Positions 1 through 12,588 of a stretch of DNA of 64,000 nt are shown here, piece after piece. A program made the translations under genes and the position numbers. A model generated the notes under the pieces. The model saw only the letters and a list, made by a program, of their open reading frames with translations, was not told the DNA's origin and made no database searches. The DNA is taken from positions 12,011,362 to 12,075,361 of the forward strand of contig NC_068566.1 of the NCBI RefSeq assembly GCF_025698545.1, in the 5' to 3' direction. This stretch comes from Gossypium raimondii (taxonomy: Eukaryota; Streptophyta; Magnoliopsida; Malvales; Malvaceae). The first letter of the stretch is position 1. Every line of letters begins with the position of its first letter.

Positions 1-1900
1 ACAAGCATTTATTTTTAGTTAACAAAAATCATGTAGAAATCTTTATACGAACTCGTTTCGTGATTGGTTCGAGTCGTATGTTTCCCGATCGTGAATTTGA
101 GTAAAAGAATGGATCGTTTCAAAGAAACAAAGGCTTGTCAAATAAAAGGCTTAAAGAAAAAAGAAGATGGCTTTGAAATCAGTAATAAAGGCTTAACAAA
201 ACAAATGATAAATTTACTAAGGTCGAAAATAAACCAACAATACTTGATTGTTGACCAAATCTCAAATGGCTCTTAGATGATTACGGTTTAAAAGACCTCG
301 ACCCACTATCAAGAATGATAGGAACCTTGGTATATGATGAACCTCGACCCACTATCAAGGATGATAGTAACCTTGGTATATGATGAACGCCACACTATGA
401 AAGTGATAAGTTCGGAAACAAGAAATGGATAGACGCCACAAGCTAAGCTTGATAAGTCAAATCAATTCCATAAGAACAAAAAGAATTGGATAACTCACAA
501 TTCAAAGATTCCATGTATATTCAGCAAAAAGTGCCATTCTAAGGCTAATTAAATCTATTTATAGTGTTTGAATAGGCTAGCCAAATGGTCACAAACATTC
601 AATTTAATGTGCCATAAAAATAGAAATAAAAGACTCAAGTCTTTTCTTATTCTTGAACAAAATAACTCATTTCTTGAATTCACTTCAATTCAGCTGAATT
701 AAATGACTTTGATTGCTTGAAAATGACTCTTGAGTTGTCCTTGGCCATCCAAATAGACACCAATTTATTAACCAGCTCCTGAATGAAATTTTGAAGGCTT
801 GATTAATTTTCTTGAATGAACAAAAACTACTGGAAGAAGAAAGGTTGCTGTTGAATTTTAAAGGGCATAAAAATGCTCTTAAAAACTGCTTAAATGATTT
901 TTAAGCCTCCCTTATAACAGCCCCTTTACTTTGTAACTGAAAATGACTTGAACAGCCACTTTATTCAATTTATAACAGCCTTGAGTTGTAACGGTTATGA
1001 GCTGAAAAGACACCTGTAATAAACTCATTCAAATGAGCTTATTAAACAAATGTAAGCACTTATTAAACATAACACACATTAATACTTAACTTAAGTAAAT
1101 GAACTAAAACGTATGCATCAATTATTCTAGCAACTAGTTAATTAAAGAGCATAATTAAATGAACTTAACTCATGCATCAATAAATAATCCTACCAACTAG
1201 ATTAATTAAGAGCAACACTTATTAATTAAACTAAGATGAGTTGAATAAATGTCCAAGAACTCATTTATTAAACTAAGATGCTTAAATGCATGCAAACTAA
1301 ATGAACAAATGAGTTACTTAATGCAAGACTTAATATAATGATGCAGACTTAAACTAACATGGGTGTTACATAATGCATGACTTTATTAATTGTAGAACAC
1401 ATTATAATGATGTGCAAACTATGACATAATTAAAACACAAATAAAAATAACTAAAAATTAATGAATCAAAGTTCTTATTTTTCAGTAGCCAAATTGACAA
1501 ACTAAAATTAGAAGCTTCATTTTGCACTTGGGCCTCTCAAGTTTGGGCCAATCTCGGTGGCATCGAGTTGTGTCGTAACATGATGCAGCCAGGATCGCAT
1601 CAAATCTTTAATTGAACGAAAAAAATCACCACAAAAACCAAAATTAAAGTCAAATATTAAACCAAAACCAAAATATCCAAAAAAAGTTCAATTATTACCA
1701 AATTAAACCATTTATACGACAAAATCAATTCGAGTTCCCAAACGCCGCCCAATCCTAATTATGTCGATTACTTGGAATGGTGGAAAGAAAAGGGTGAGCT
1801 ATAAAGCTCAGTGTATAACTTAACTCAAACAGAATCACAAATATCACAATTAATAGATCAAAATGTCGCAGAGAATTTATCAAACTCAAATGGAAAAATT
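1..1900. other. Unassigned decayed repeat DNA
   Basis: No gene is recognisable. The stretch is AT-rich with many stops in all frames. A GC-richer patch near 1520-1610 resembles the degenerate untranslated flank of a minus-strand gypsy element, but no protein motif survives. The only clear structure is the short duplication at 295-386, listed separately. Confidence 0.4.
295..386. repeat. 46-bp tandem duplication
   Basis: Two adjacent copies of a 46-base unit beginning ACCTCGACCCACTATCAAG start at 295 and 341 and differ at only a few bases. A weaker third start follows after 386 (GAACGCCACACTATGAAAG). Confidence 0.85.
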
Positions 1901-2035
1901 GTGCATACAGGGTTATGCCAATGAAATATTTCAAAAAACAAAAAGCAGATTTTTTAGAAAACTTCCTACCCAACTCTGCTACATATCAAATTAGATTTCC
2001 GCAGAACACTTCCATCCAAAAACACACCAACAATA

Positions 2036-2215
2036 ATTGTGGTCAAGCCATCGGAGTTGCAGTTAAAATTACCATATCAGATATATGTGGTCAAGCCACT
2101 ATATCACAGCCAAGTTGCTAGAACAAATATGCATGGTTGAGCCACTATAAATGCAATCAAGCTACTAGAGCAGAAATGTGGTTAAACCACCATATAGTGG
2201 AGATCATTAAACTGC
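2036..2215. repeat. Degenerate tandem array inside LTR
   Basis: Four to five imperfect units of about 45 bases share a core like GTGGTCAAGCCAC followed by a CTAGAAC/CTAGAGC-type segment. Arrays in the same relative position occur in the other gypsy LTRs of the window, with different unit sequences. Confidence 0.6.
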
Positions 2216-3629
2216 TAGAACTTCCTCCTTACAATATTATCCCAACCACATACAATGTGACATGGCATGCAAATACAAAATCTGGATGAAAAGCATGTAA
2301 GACATGCAGTTGTACAATAAAAAAAATCAGAAGGCATGGAATTCCACGCTTTGCAAAACAGATGTGTCACAAATTCAACAAAAGCAAATCAATTTTGCAA
2401 TAACGTCGCATGCATGATCATATAGCAGATTCAAAGATATACAAATTAACACAAGCAACCATCATATGCTCATATACAAACATAGAAAAATATAAACATG
2501 CCATCAGAATTGTCAGTATACAGATCAAGCAAATATATTTCACGTACCTTTTCCACATTACTTACAGAATCATACTATAAGATATCATGTTTTTAAGTCC
2601 TATTTAAACAATATAGACTCTAAAGAGTGGCTAAATACGTATCACAGATAAATACTACCGTAGGTGAAATTTCCAGAAAATGGGCCCACACGGCCTAATT
2701 AGCCTAGCCCGTGTGCCTACACACAGTCTGGCACATGGCTGTATGGCTCACACGGTTTGTCACATAGACTAACACAAGGTTGTGTGACGTCGACAGTGGG
2801 TTTTTCAGCTTTCTTCTATTTGTTGTTTTACAAGATTAAGCCACACACCTAGTCATTTTTCGATGTTGCCACAACATCAACAATTTCAGCACCTAAAAAT
2901 GATATTTAGAATGAACTAATTTGGGAATGATACACTAAATCTAAGCCAAAAATTCGGACACAACCATTACATTTGACCTTAGCAAAATAAGTCAGCCCCC
3001 TAATCAAAAGCATTAATCACTTACCCTTGAAGTAACAAAAATTTCTATCAACACCTAGATTATCGGAGATGAGTTTCGTGTCTCTCGATTATCACCTAAC
3101 AAATCACAATAGGAATTAACAAAAAAAATTCAATCAAAATAAGAAAGTGAAAAACACATTCACCCCTCATAACCCCATGAAAAGAATTCACTTACACCAA
3201 AATTCAATACTGCAATGGTGAACTTCCAAACAATCAAAACCCAAACCGATAACAGTGGATTAACAATCACTCAAAATAGGGAACAAAGCTGGAGAAGCAC
3301 AACCCCATACAGAGATGGCAAAAGTTTATTGAATAAAAACAAAAGGAGAAAGAAAAGGAAAATTTTTAGAAAAAGGAAAATAAAATTGAAGAAAAACAAA
3401 GGAAATCTCTTTCAGTTGTCTAACGTGAAAACAAAGTTGGAAGATATGGGAAAATGGGGAAGCTGGACGTGAGAGAGAATGGGAGATTTTTTTGGGAACT
3501 AATTTTCAAAAATAAAAATAACACAAAAGAAAATCTTATCGTATTAGATTTTTTAGAATTTAAGTTTGACTCAAATTCTAATCATTTGAGTGGCACAAAG
3601 CAAGGAAATAAAAAATATTTCTATTTTAC

Positions 3630-3850
3630 ACAGTCAAGGATTCAAACATAGGACTAAAGGTTAAGCTAAAACCCTACCATTGAACTAGCAAGCTTATTTT
3701 GTCATTAGTTGAGTGAAAATAATATATGATCCAGATGTGCAAAGATAGAGGTTGCAACAAAATCACTAAAAATTCAAGAGAAGGAATTCGAACCTAGAAC
3801 TTCAACCACACTAACACAACACTCAACTCGTGAACCAAATCATTTCATTT
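3630..3850 (-). other. Two tRNA-like A/B-box pairs (SINE-like module) within LTR
   Basis: On the minus strand, an A-box-like segment (3688-3673, GCTAGTTCAATGGTAG) is followed about 30 bases later by a B-box-like GTTTGAATCC (3647-3638). A second pair lies at 3839-3823 and 3796-3784 (AGGTTCGAATTCC). No acceptor stem or cloverleaf can be formed, so this is not a tRNA gene. It may be an embedded tRNA-derived SINE fragment or chance similarity in the LTR. Confidence 0.4.
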
Positions 3851-3949
3851 GACAAAAGTTTCATAATCTTAACTCAAAATCAGGACATGACCACTATTAG
3901 TTTCACTCACCCAATTTCTACTAACTAAATTTTTGGGATGTGACATTAG

Positions 3950-4198
3950 TTATCGAAGATTCATAATGTGTTCCATGTATCAATGTTAAGAAGATATAGA
4001 TCCAACCCTGATCATGTGATACAAATTGATGAACTTAAGCTTGAAGTGAACTTGTCTTACGAGGAAGAAACCGTCTATATTCTAGCCAAAGAAGTTAAGG
4101 AGCTGAGAAATAAGAGAATTCCCTTGGTTAAGGTGTTATGGAGGAATAATAACATTGAAATAGCTACTCGGGAAAGAAAGAGCTTAATGAAATAATAG
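3950..4198 (+). pseudogene. Ty3/gypsy integrase C-terminal tail (chromovirus Tekay/Del type)
   Basis: The reading frame encodes the typical end of a chromovirus integrase: KIHNVFHVSMLRRY, then a YEEE segment, then IPLVKVLWRN. This is the C-terminal motif preceding or forming the degenerate chromodomain. It is open from about 3950 to the TAA at 4196-4198. All upstream pol sequence is missing because the frame abuts an oppositely oriented LTR at 3945. Immediately downstream come a purine-rich tract and a 3' LTR start, the canonical order for this lineage. It is a relic without catalytic residues. Confidence 0.85.
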
Positions 4199-4226
4199 TA
4201 CCCTCAGTTATTTTTTTGTATGAATT

Positions 4227-4258
4227 TTGGGGATGAAATTTCCTAAGTTGGGAAGAGT
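4227..4258 (+). other. Polypurine tract of the gypsy element
   Basis: The purine-rich stretch TTTTGGGGATGAAATTTCC through GGGAAGAGT directly precedes the LTR start TGTAACATCCCG. It matches the usual plus-strand primer region of Tekay/Del elements. Confidence 0.7.
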
Positions 4259-6176
4259 TGTAACATCCCGCCCAACGAAACCCTAATGTTCGAATATTGT
4301 TTATAGATGTAAGGCATATAGAGTAAGTCCAGAGTAGGTAGGTATTAAATTCGACTAAGTATATGAATTTTTTGAGTCTATCTTCAGGCGAAGTCTGCAT
4401 TATTCGAGCTTGGTGGTATGTGAGACTCTTTTGAAGAGTATACACCACCCCAAATGTTAAACAAAATGCTAGACCTTTGGTGCTAAGACCTTATTTTGAA
4501 AGAACCGTATGTTTTTTTATTATTTTATTATATTTTTTGACCAATCTAGTTAAAATAATGAGAATTGGTTAGTATAAGACTAAGTTTCTATAGTCTGTCA
4601 GACCCGCATTTATGAAGAGAGAGAAGTGCTTAGTCATAAGGAACAAGGGGTTTGAAGGGAAATCAGACTTATCCACTAAGTTTTTCCTTCCGTGTATATT
4701 TGTATAAAGCAAACTTTGGCTTCTTGAGTAAGTTTTATGCTTTCTTTGGCAACCACATTTTCTTTTCAAGCTTTCTCTACAATTTTTCTCTTGAAAAACT
4801 GTAGACTTAATATTTGCTTGAAGACTTGGGTTCGCTGTACTCAACATACTCCACCGTCATTTGGTACAAGGTAAATATCGATGAAAATCAAGTTATTTTA
4901 ATGGTTATTTATGAGCCCCTAGGGTTTTATGCTTTAGGGTCAGTTTTAGGTGTAAGGGAGGAAATTTCCAGATTTTGGGTTTCCTATTAATGTTCATATT
5001 AAAATTGTTTAATTTTTCTAGTAAAATGATTTTATAAGTTAATTCTTTGTATTATAGGTCAAGAAACTCCTAAGAAATCTCCTGATAAGGGAAAGAGTCC
5101 TGCTGCCTGATCTTGTTGCATTTGTAAGCACTCTAATCCCATGAGATGATATGGTTGTGTAGGAGTGATAAAGGTTCGTGAATATGAGTATGAGTTAGTT
5201 GTTTGTGTAAATGGAGTAAGGGCCTTTCTTCGTGTTTAAGCCATCACCCATTGTTTTTGGAATGAACAATATGAACTGAGCTATGAAAATGAAATCATGG
5301 CGATGCCTTCAATGAAATAAGCATTGAACTGACAAATCCTGATATATGAAAATGGATCATGTAGCCTCTGGTAAGCACAAACCATATTGGAAAATCATGA
5401 TTGAATGAATGAAATGAATGTTAAGGCTTGATCATGGACTTAGGTGTGGCTAGCACAAAGAAGGTTGTCTACTTGGTTGCATGGGCATAGTGTAGGCACC
5501 ATAGGAATAGTTTCTATAATAAAATTTGTTTGCGTATGATACTCGCCAATAGGGGAACTATATGATTTGCTGAGTTTGAAAGGTTCATTGGTATTGTATA
5601 TGTAGCTATTGAGATGTTTGCTCTGGAACTCATTAAGTTTTTGAAACTTATTTAGTTACCTTTCCTTCTCAAGATCGCTGGGGAAGAAAGGACCTTTCGA
5701 AGACTACGATAGAGGTCATTTGTTCTATGAGATTTCTAAGTATTTTTTATTACACATGGCATGGAGGTGGTGTCATGATGGTGTCATACTTGAGAATGAA
5801 TTTTTCATTTTAAAGATATTCTATCATCATTTCAATGAAACCTCAGTGAAGTGATTATGTTTTCTTGCAAAGTAATAAATTATTTATGTTCAATGATTAA
5901 TGTCAATCTAATCATATGTATATGTATACGACACTGTAGTCAAATATGGATTACACCAAACATGGTTTTAAGAGCTTCTAGTGAAGCCTATTTTTTTTTC
6001 AGTTTCCTTGGAATGTATAACCTTAATTATCTTTAATTTCACAAAGGATTTACAAATCACATTGTATGAACTTTATTTCTATGAAGACGACGCCTATAAA
6101 AGTTTAAAGAAAAGATTTTAAGTCAGTAACGTGCCAATCTTGGGTCCTCCTTAAGGATCGGGTTTGGGGCGTTATA
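4259..6176 (+). mobile_element. 3' LTR of the gypsy element (about 1.9 kb)
   Basis: The LTR starts TGTAACATCCCG after the polypurine tract and ends GGGGCGTTATA, a decayed form of the usual GTTACA end; the stretch just before it has the customary GGATCGGGTTTGGGGC. The corresponding 5' LTR and gag-pol are not in the window, so this is the 3' remnant of a truncated element. Nothing coding is supported within it. Confidence 0.7.
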
Positions 6177-8500
6177 GTTTTTTTAAGGTCATGAATATTT
6201 TCATTTTTTTTGGGTGTTGAAATATTTCAGGAAAGAAAAGCAAAAATGCAAGACAAAGGTCACATGATCGTGTGACAAACTGAGGCCTTGAAGTTTTGTA
6301 TCACACAGCCGTGTACTCAAACTGTGTAATTCTGAATCACACGATCATGTAACTAAATGAGGCCATGTTAACCAAAACATCCTTAAAATTAAAGTGCACA
6401 CGATTGTGTCACTTGCTCATATATGACCCACTGCTATGTGATGGCACATGTGAGCAAAAATAAGCCTTAACAATTGGTCCATCTAACCAATTCTAAAAGC
6501 ATGAAATGGTACTATAAAAACATGCTCAGTTCACATCCAAAACCAGACGTAAACATGGAATAATCCAACCTACAAGTGCCTAACCAGTAGGCCCTTTACG
6601 CAGCATCACATTCAATCTATAACTCGATTCAACATTTCTTCCATTAGAAAACATATTGCATATTATTCAATCTAACATCACATCAATATAAGCTTCAATT
6701 AGCTACACCATACAAAGATCAACCTAATGGCTCAAATGGTGCAAATTTGATCATTCAAACCTACACAAAATGAAACCAAATACAAGCCCAAACAATCTAT
6801 TTAACCATTTCAATCATTCAATGCAACAATTCCACAATTTGGAATCCAACATATCAATCCAACTTATAGCAATTCAACTTACTCAACTTTGTCAATTAGC
6901 TATTCAATAATATCATTTAACCAAATCATACCATTTAAGAGTCATTCAACATGTCACCACATGTTACCAAGCAAACATATATATACACCTAAGTATTATC
7001 TTTTCCAAAATTAAAAACTTAACCAAGTTTCAACAAAAAATTATCATTCAAAATACAAATCAATTCAAGATTGACAAACAAAATCACCTATATACATGCC
7101 ACAAAACCGAGTTTTAAACAATTAGGAGATTACTGAATCAACAACATGATAGTGTGAGCTTCTCGGCAATCCGCCTGACACATTCTGTAAGCTAACAATC
7201 TATAGCGAAAAGGGAAACTAGAAAGTACGCATTTTGCTTAAATTTATAAATTTTATAAATTTATACAAGTTATTGAACTTACCTCATTTTATAAATTTAT
7301 ACAAGTTATTGAACTTGACGATTTTGCTTAACCCAACAACCCTATGTCAACAAGGTAAGTTCATCCCGTAACCAATTCATATAATAATCTGAAAATTTAG
7401 CATTTCAAATAATTTTAATACCAATCGCATGGAATCAAAAACCCAATACCATTCACAACATTCTAATCAACATTTCAATTCACAAATAAAACTAAAAGTC
7501 TTAATGGTACACATGTATCAATATATACAAGTTTCAATTAATCAATATAAAGTTTATATCGTATCATTTGTCACCAGTACATCCAATTTCAATATAATGA
7601 TAGTCATTATTTCGTTTTATTGTTTGGATTTTGCTTCAAATTCATAAATTTATCACAATTCCTTATTGGCCCCCCGGCTCGTATATTTGATATGTTTAAG
7701 CATTCAATACTATCGATATTCACATATATCGTTAATACACTTTGTATTACCATATCACAATTATCAATCCAATTTATATCTCGCAAATCAAATATCACAT
7801 TTTACACCCTTATTAACCCGACTCGGACGAATACACAGATCCAACCAACACACCAATTTGGCACCAGTGCCTCGTCGGACAATGTCTAACTAAATAGTTT
7901 GTGCCTAGCACTCATCAATGTATTTGGCACCCATTGCCTAATCGGTATAACCGATGTAATTTGGCACCTAGTGTCTCATTTACATGTATTCGAAGTAACC
8001 CTAAACTCTTCCTATCCTATGGCATGACAATTATATCTGACTCTGCCTAAAAAGTTAATAGGGTAACCATTTTCAATTTCCATTATAAGCCAATTTCTCA
8101 ATTCAATTATATATGTTCCATAGCAATTCACCAATAAATATCAAAATATAAACATAATTCTTCTTAATACAAAATAATTTTTGCATTTGCATTAATATAC
8201 AATAATCTCAAATTAATTCAATTTAGTCCTTACTAGTAAACAAACGATCAATTTCATACCAAAGACAATTCGATCAATTATAATCAATTTTCAATTCATT
8301 TTATTTCAAATATCAATTCATCATTGTAAGTTTTAACCATCAACTTATCATTTTTCTATGTTTTAGTTCATAACTCACTTGTTGTACCAAATTATACACA
8401 ATTCAAACTATTATCAAACAAATAAAATTCACAAATAAAATATAAAAAAATTTAAATACAATTATACTATGTGAACTTACAGATCAAAACAACGACAAAA
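6177..8500 (-). mobile_element. Ty3/gypsy LTR remnant, minus orientation (borders approximate)
   Basis: The stretch carries the ordered landmarks of the window's minus-oriented LTRs: the CACACGG-type stretch (6250-6440), an ATAGTGTGAGC segment near 7150, a tandem array (7850-7985) with GGCACC...GTGCC units, and a GTGAACTTAC segment near 8470. The same GGCAC array is found in forward orientation at 17.9 kb. Small open frames at 7429-7893 sit in the array and lack coding character. Confidence 0.5.
7251..7316. repeat. Direct duplication, 30-base unit with 36-base period
   Basis: TTTTATAAATTTATACAAGT and the ten bases after it occur twice (starting 7251 and 7287), separated by ACCTCA. The copies look identical, so the duplication is probably young relative to the surrounding LTR. 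Confidence 0.85.
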
Positions 8501-10950
8501 CAACTCTTTAAGGACTAATAAACAAGTTCAAACTAATATGCCATAAGACACCTTCACATCCAACCTAATTAAATAATTTGAACCATTCATCTAAACACTT
8601 GTATAAACATCAATGTAAAATGTATCATATGAGTCATCTAAACCATACTTTGTTATTGAATCAAAACTGACTTAACTTTACCATTATAAACTTACATTAT
8701 ACTTAAGCAATACCATTACTTTGTTACCTAACCAATTACACCATAACATTATACATCTATGCACCAAAATTTCACATTTCATATTCATCAACTAAAGCAT
8801 AAACCACACACCGCATTCTAATTTCAACCATATAACAATCTAGCTCAACATGACATTACCAACAGAGCTTCATCATATCTCTTATTAGCATACCATAAAC
8901 ACATTGGATATAACATATTACATAACCAAATAGAAATTCAAATTTACCAACTTCACAACCCTATATACATGCCACAAGACCAAAATAACAATTCAAAATC
9001 TACCAAGGCAACAGCTTGATAGTGTAAGCCTTGAAGTTGATCCGTTCAACTAGTTCCACAAAACGTTAACTATAGAAAATAGAAATATGAACAGAGTAAG
9101 CTTAAATATCTTAGTAAGTTCATAGCTAAAACTAAACCAACTTACCTCATTTAATTAATTGAAATTAAAACAATTTAGGTTATAAAGACTTGACATTCGA
9201 TTTATAAAAATAGGTGAGATCTACATAGAAACAAATAATCAAATAACTCACATCCTTGAATAGTTCAATAGAATCATTTGCATAAACAAGCCATTTGCAT
9301 ATACTCATTCATTTACATTCAATAACAATATTCTATTACTATCAATCACATACCTTAACAAATTCTATGAAGATCATTCTAAAGTTTCATTAGCCCGACG
9401 AACTATAATAAAAAAATCGGATACTCGGGTAGCTACACCACACCAGAGAGCATCAAAATGCTATACAGAGGCACCGTGGTCCAACCAAAGGCACAAATGT
9501 GCAATCAAAGGTATAGAAGCACAAAAAGAGACACCAATGTTTATACAGAGTCACCGAAGTGCAAACAGAGGCACGAATGTGCAATCAGAGGCATTAAAGT
9601 GCAATCCCGTACAAGCGTTGGTTCTAACCCTATTGGCATGCCAATCATATCCTAATCATTTACTACGTTCAAACAAGCATTTTAACTGAATTTGTCATAT
9701 TAACATATCAGAGTCACTTACACATGAAAAATATGTATGCTGTAACAATACACATTTATTCAGACATCATATAATTCATATTTCCAATATTTAACAATTC
9801 ATGATTTAATCCACACTCACCTTGGCTTTCCTTTATAATGATTTAAACTCACCACATAACATTTGCATATTATATTTTCAATATTATACAACAAGTAATA
9901 TATATTCAAGGATATTTTAATATTCTATGAACATACCTAATAATTCGCTAACAGTTGACTCATAAGGACGAATATGTAATTTTTTCTTTTCCCGTTATCC
10001 TCTCATGCGGTTCAATTCTTGATCTATATAATAGTTAAATTCAATTCATTATTTCAAATACATCATCATAATCACATTTCTACATATGACTTATAAAATT
10101 CATTTTACAAATTTTCCTAAACTTTTCACTTTATTCAATTTAGTCCCTAAAATAGAAACTATTAAAAACTTCACAATTAACCCTAATACTCAAAAATGAT
10201 TTTAACAGCACTCCAAATCAGCCCTTAAACATTTGAAAATTTCACAAATTTACATGTTGAAGTTTACTTATATTCATATTAGTCTCTAAGCTCAAAACTA
10301 ACAAAAAATTCCTTTACAAAATAGTCCTAATCAATAATCAAGCTTATAAACCTTTCATTTATCTCATGAACGCCACAAATACAATAGTGGCAAGTCCCTA
10401 AACCTTTAAAAATTTTACAAGATAATCCTCAGGCTAGCTAGATTAAGCTATAACAATCTCAAAAACATAAAAATTACAGAAAATGGATAAAAGATACATA
10501 CCATGCAAATTAAAGAAGATGACTGAAAGCTTTAGGATGTTCTTCAATCTGTATTTGATTTCCAAAGGAGAAGAAGAAAAATGATGAAAGTTTTGTTATG
10601 TTTTTACTTTTATTATTATTTTAACATATAATTTACCATACAAAATTACCAAAATAACACCACTATCCATCCGCCATTTATATATAATGGCATAATTGCA
10701 ATATAAAACCCTCACATTTACCAAAAAACCATTTAATCAACAAAATTCAATAGTGATTAAGTTTTATGTCCTTTATGATTTAGTTATTTTTCTTTAATAA
10801 ACTATTCAATCACTAAAATTACTAGACCAAAACTTAATTTAACTCTATAATAGACTCGTAAATATTTTAAAATAATATTTATTAACTTGATAATCAAAAT
10901 TAGGGTTTTGAAACCACCGTTTTCAATACCACTAAAAATAGGATGTTACA
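8500..10950 (-). mobile_element. Ty3/gypsy LTR, minus orientation (left border approximate)
   Basis: On the minus strand it starts TGTAACATCCTATTTTTAGTGG at 10950, followed by the GGTTTCAAAACC element typical of these LTRs. It continues through a GCTAGATTAAGC landmark, a short-unit tandem array (9463-9605) and an ATAGTGTAAGCC landmark near 9015. It duplicates the order of landmarks of the preceding LTR, so two LTRs lie head to tail here. No target duplication was assigned. Confidence 0.6.
9463..9605. repeat. About 20-bp tandem array inside LTR
   Basis: Roughly seven imperfect units of about 20 bases follow the pattern AGAGGCACnAATGTGCAATC. The small open frame over this stretch (9458-9655) is a product of the array and is not proposed as a gene. 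Confidence 0.8.
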
Positions 10951-11059
10951 AGCGAATTTGTAAGTTTTTAAACTTATTTAAATTGCTTAATGTTAGTTTG
11001 CCTTTCATAAAATTAATTTAAAATTTTCCTAAATATGCTAAATACTTAAAAGAAATAAT

Positions 11060-11546
11060 GGCTAGGCGTAGAAAAATCAAAATGGGAGAGCAAGTTAATA
11101 TAGACTCATCTTGTATTATGATTATTTCAAAACAGATACCCCAAAAATTAAAAGACTCAAGGAGTTTTACTATTTCAATAGAGATAAAGGACATTCATTT
11201 TATTAAGGCCTTATGTGACCTATGAGCTAGTATTGATTTAATGCCTCTATCAATTTATAAAAAAACTCAGGTTAGGGGAACTAAAAAATACACATATCAC
11301 ACTATAGTTAGCTGATAGATCTTCGATACAATCGAAAGGGGTACTTGAAGATATGTTATTTAAAGTGCACAATTTTATAATCTCGGTAGATTTCATAATT
11401 ATAGACATCGAAGAAGAGCGTGAGATCCCTACTCTGTTAGGGAGATCATTTTTAGCCATATCCAGGTTTACCATTGACTTGGAAAATAATGAATTAACCA
11501 TGAAAATCAATAGAGAGACTAAAGTATTTAAATGTGGTCACCAATA
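11060..11546 (+). pseudogene. Athila-like Ty3/gypsy protease (retropepsin) relic
   Basis: The translation resembles the aspartic protease segment of Athila/Tat-type polyproteins. It runs CDLxASIDLMPLSIY, then an LADRSSI segment, then IPTLLGRSFLAISRFTIDLE, the last being the hydrophobic ILGRPFL-type flap end. The usual active-site Asp-Ser/Thr-Gly triad is replaced by a stop-containing CDL-stop-ASID segment near 11215-11235. A one-base insertion near 11265 shifts the frame, and a TAG lies near 11308. Only about 160 residues remain; reverse transcriptase and integrase are absent downstream. Confidence 0.75.
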
Positions 11547-11549
11547 GAA

Positions 11550-12588
11550 TGAGGGTAATAGGTAAAGTCCTAGGAAAACATGTTAAAATATTTGTAAATT
11601 TCCCTAACCACCTTGATCCGGGAAGGGTATTCTCTGTGATTGGTGCAATAAGAAAAGGCAAGTTTTGGGAGCGAGAAAAAAAGAGTACGATGGAGTGACA
11701 TAAAGGACGCTAGACAAATACAGATAGAAAATTAATAAAATATGTGTCCATGTACAAACTGGCAGAGTTGGTGTATGAGTCCGATAGCAAAACTTGATAA
11801 TCGACAAACACTTTATTAATTTTGTGTAAATTTTTGTAAAGTTAATTTGTGAATATATTTCAATAGGAGTATGACTAAGTAGATAACTTAGGATTTAAAA
11901 TAGTGTAAGGATACGATATTTGAATTAGAAACCTTGAAATTCATGAAAAAAGGGAAAAAATAGGGTCGGTGCCGGAACACGGCACCTCTAGGGCCAGACT
12001 CAAAAGCTTTCAAAAACCAGGTCGATGTCGCAACATATTTACCCTTGTGTCGCAACATTGAATACAGTAGCTCCTAAATCCCAAAATTTCAAGGCATGTC
12101 ACGACATCAGACAACTCTAGGGATGTCACAACATGGAACCCTTGTGTCGTGACATCGTTATAATTTTTTGTACAGTCGACCCAACCCGTTACACAACACT
12201 TCGACCTAAACCCTTATTTTACCCGATTTTCTAACCTAAAACATTAATTTTTTTAACCTAAAACACTATTAACACCATCCTAATATCCTTCTAACTCTAA
12301 ACATTCAACCTTTTAAAACCTTTCATATCCAAAATTGTATTTTTCATCTTCTTTTCTTTTCTTCTTATTGTTGCATTCTCTATTCATTTTTTTCTTTTTC
12401 TTTTCTTTTTTTGTAGGTACAAGCTCCACATCAACAAACACTTTGTAATGAACTCTCACAAGGAACAATGAGCATTCAAAAAATTAAGGTTAAGAGTTCC
12501 TTTTTAAGTTCTACTGTTACATTGCATTATCATAAATATATTGCTTGAATCTTTAGTTTGACTAGTCGAATATATTTGAAAATGCCTA
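11550..12588. other. Non-coding retroelement interior with TGTCGnnACA motifs
   Basis: No coding signal is supported. Positions 11990-12170 contain a cluster of ATGTCGCAACA / TGTCACGACAT motifs, near-palindromes that recur at 18.85-19.05 kb and 34.72-34.86 kb. The part at 12340-12420 is a pyrimidine-rich run. Confidence 0.5.

Larger units (their letters stand above)
1900..3945 (-). mobile_element. Ty3/gypsy LTR, minus orientation (left border approximate)
   Basis: Read on the minus strand, the LTR begins TGTCACATCCC at 3945. It contains the CACACGG/CCGTGTG-rich stretch near 2680-2790, which recurs near 6250-6440. A degenerate tandem array lies at its far end. The right border abuts an integrase tail, which suggests insertion into or next to an older gypsy pol gene. 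The left border is not defined and no target duplication could be assigned. The open frames at 3215-3651 lie inside this LTR and are judged fortuitous. Confidence 0.55.

Noticed and set aside
3215..3651. Lys/Arg-rich small protein
   Set aside because: The frame lies in an LTR, reflects an A/G-rich tract, and has no domain or start context.
3630..3850. tRNA gene on the minus strand
   Set aside because: A- and B-box-like segments exist, but no acceptor or anticodon stem pairs, so only a SINE-like module is reported.
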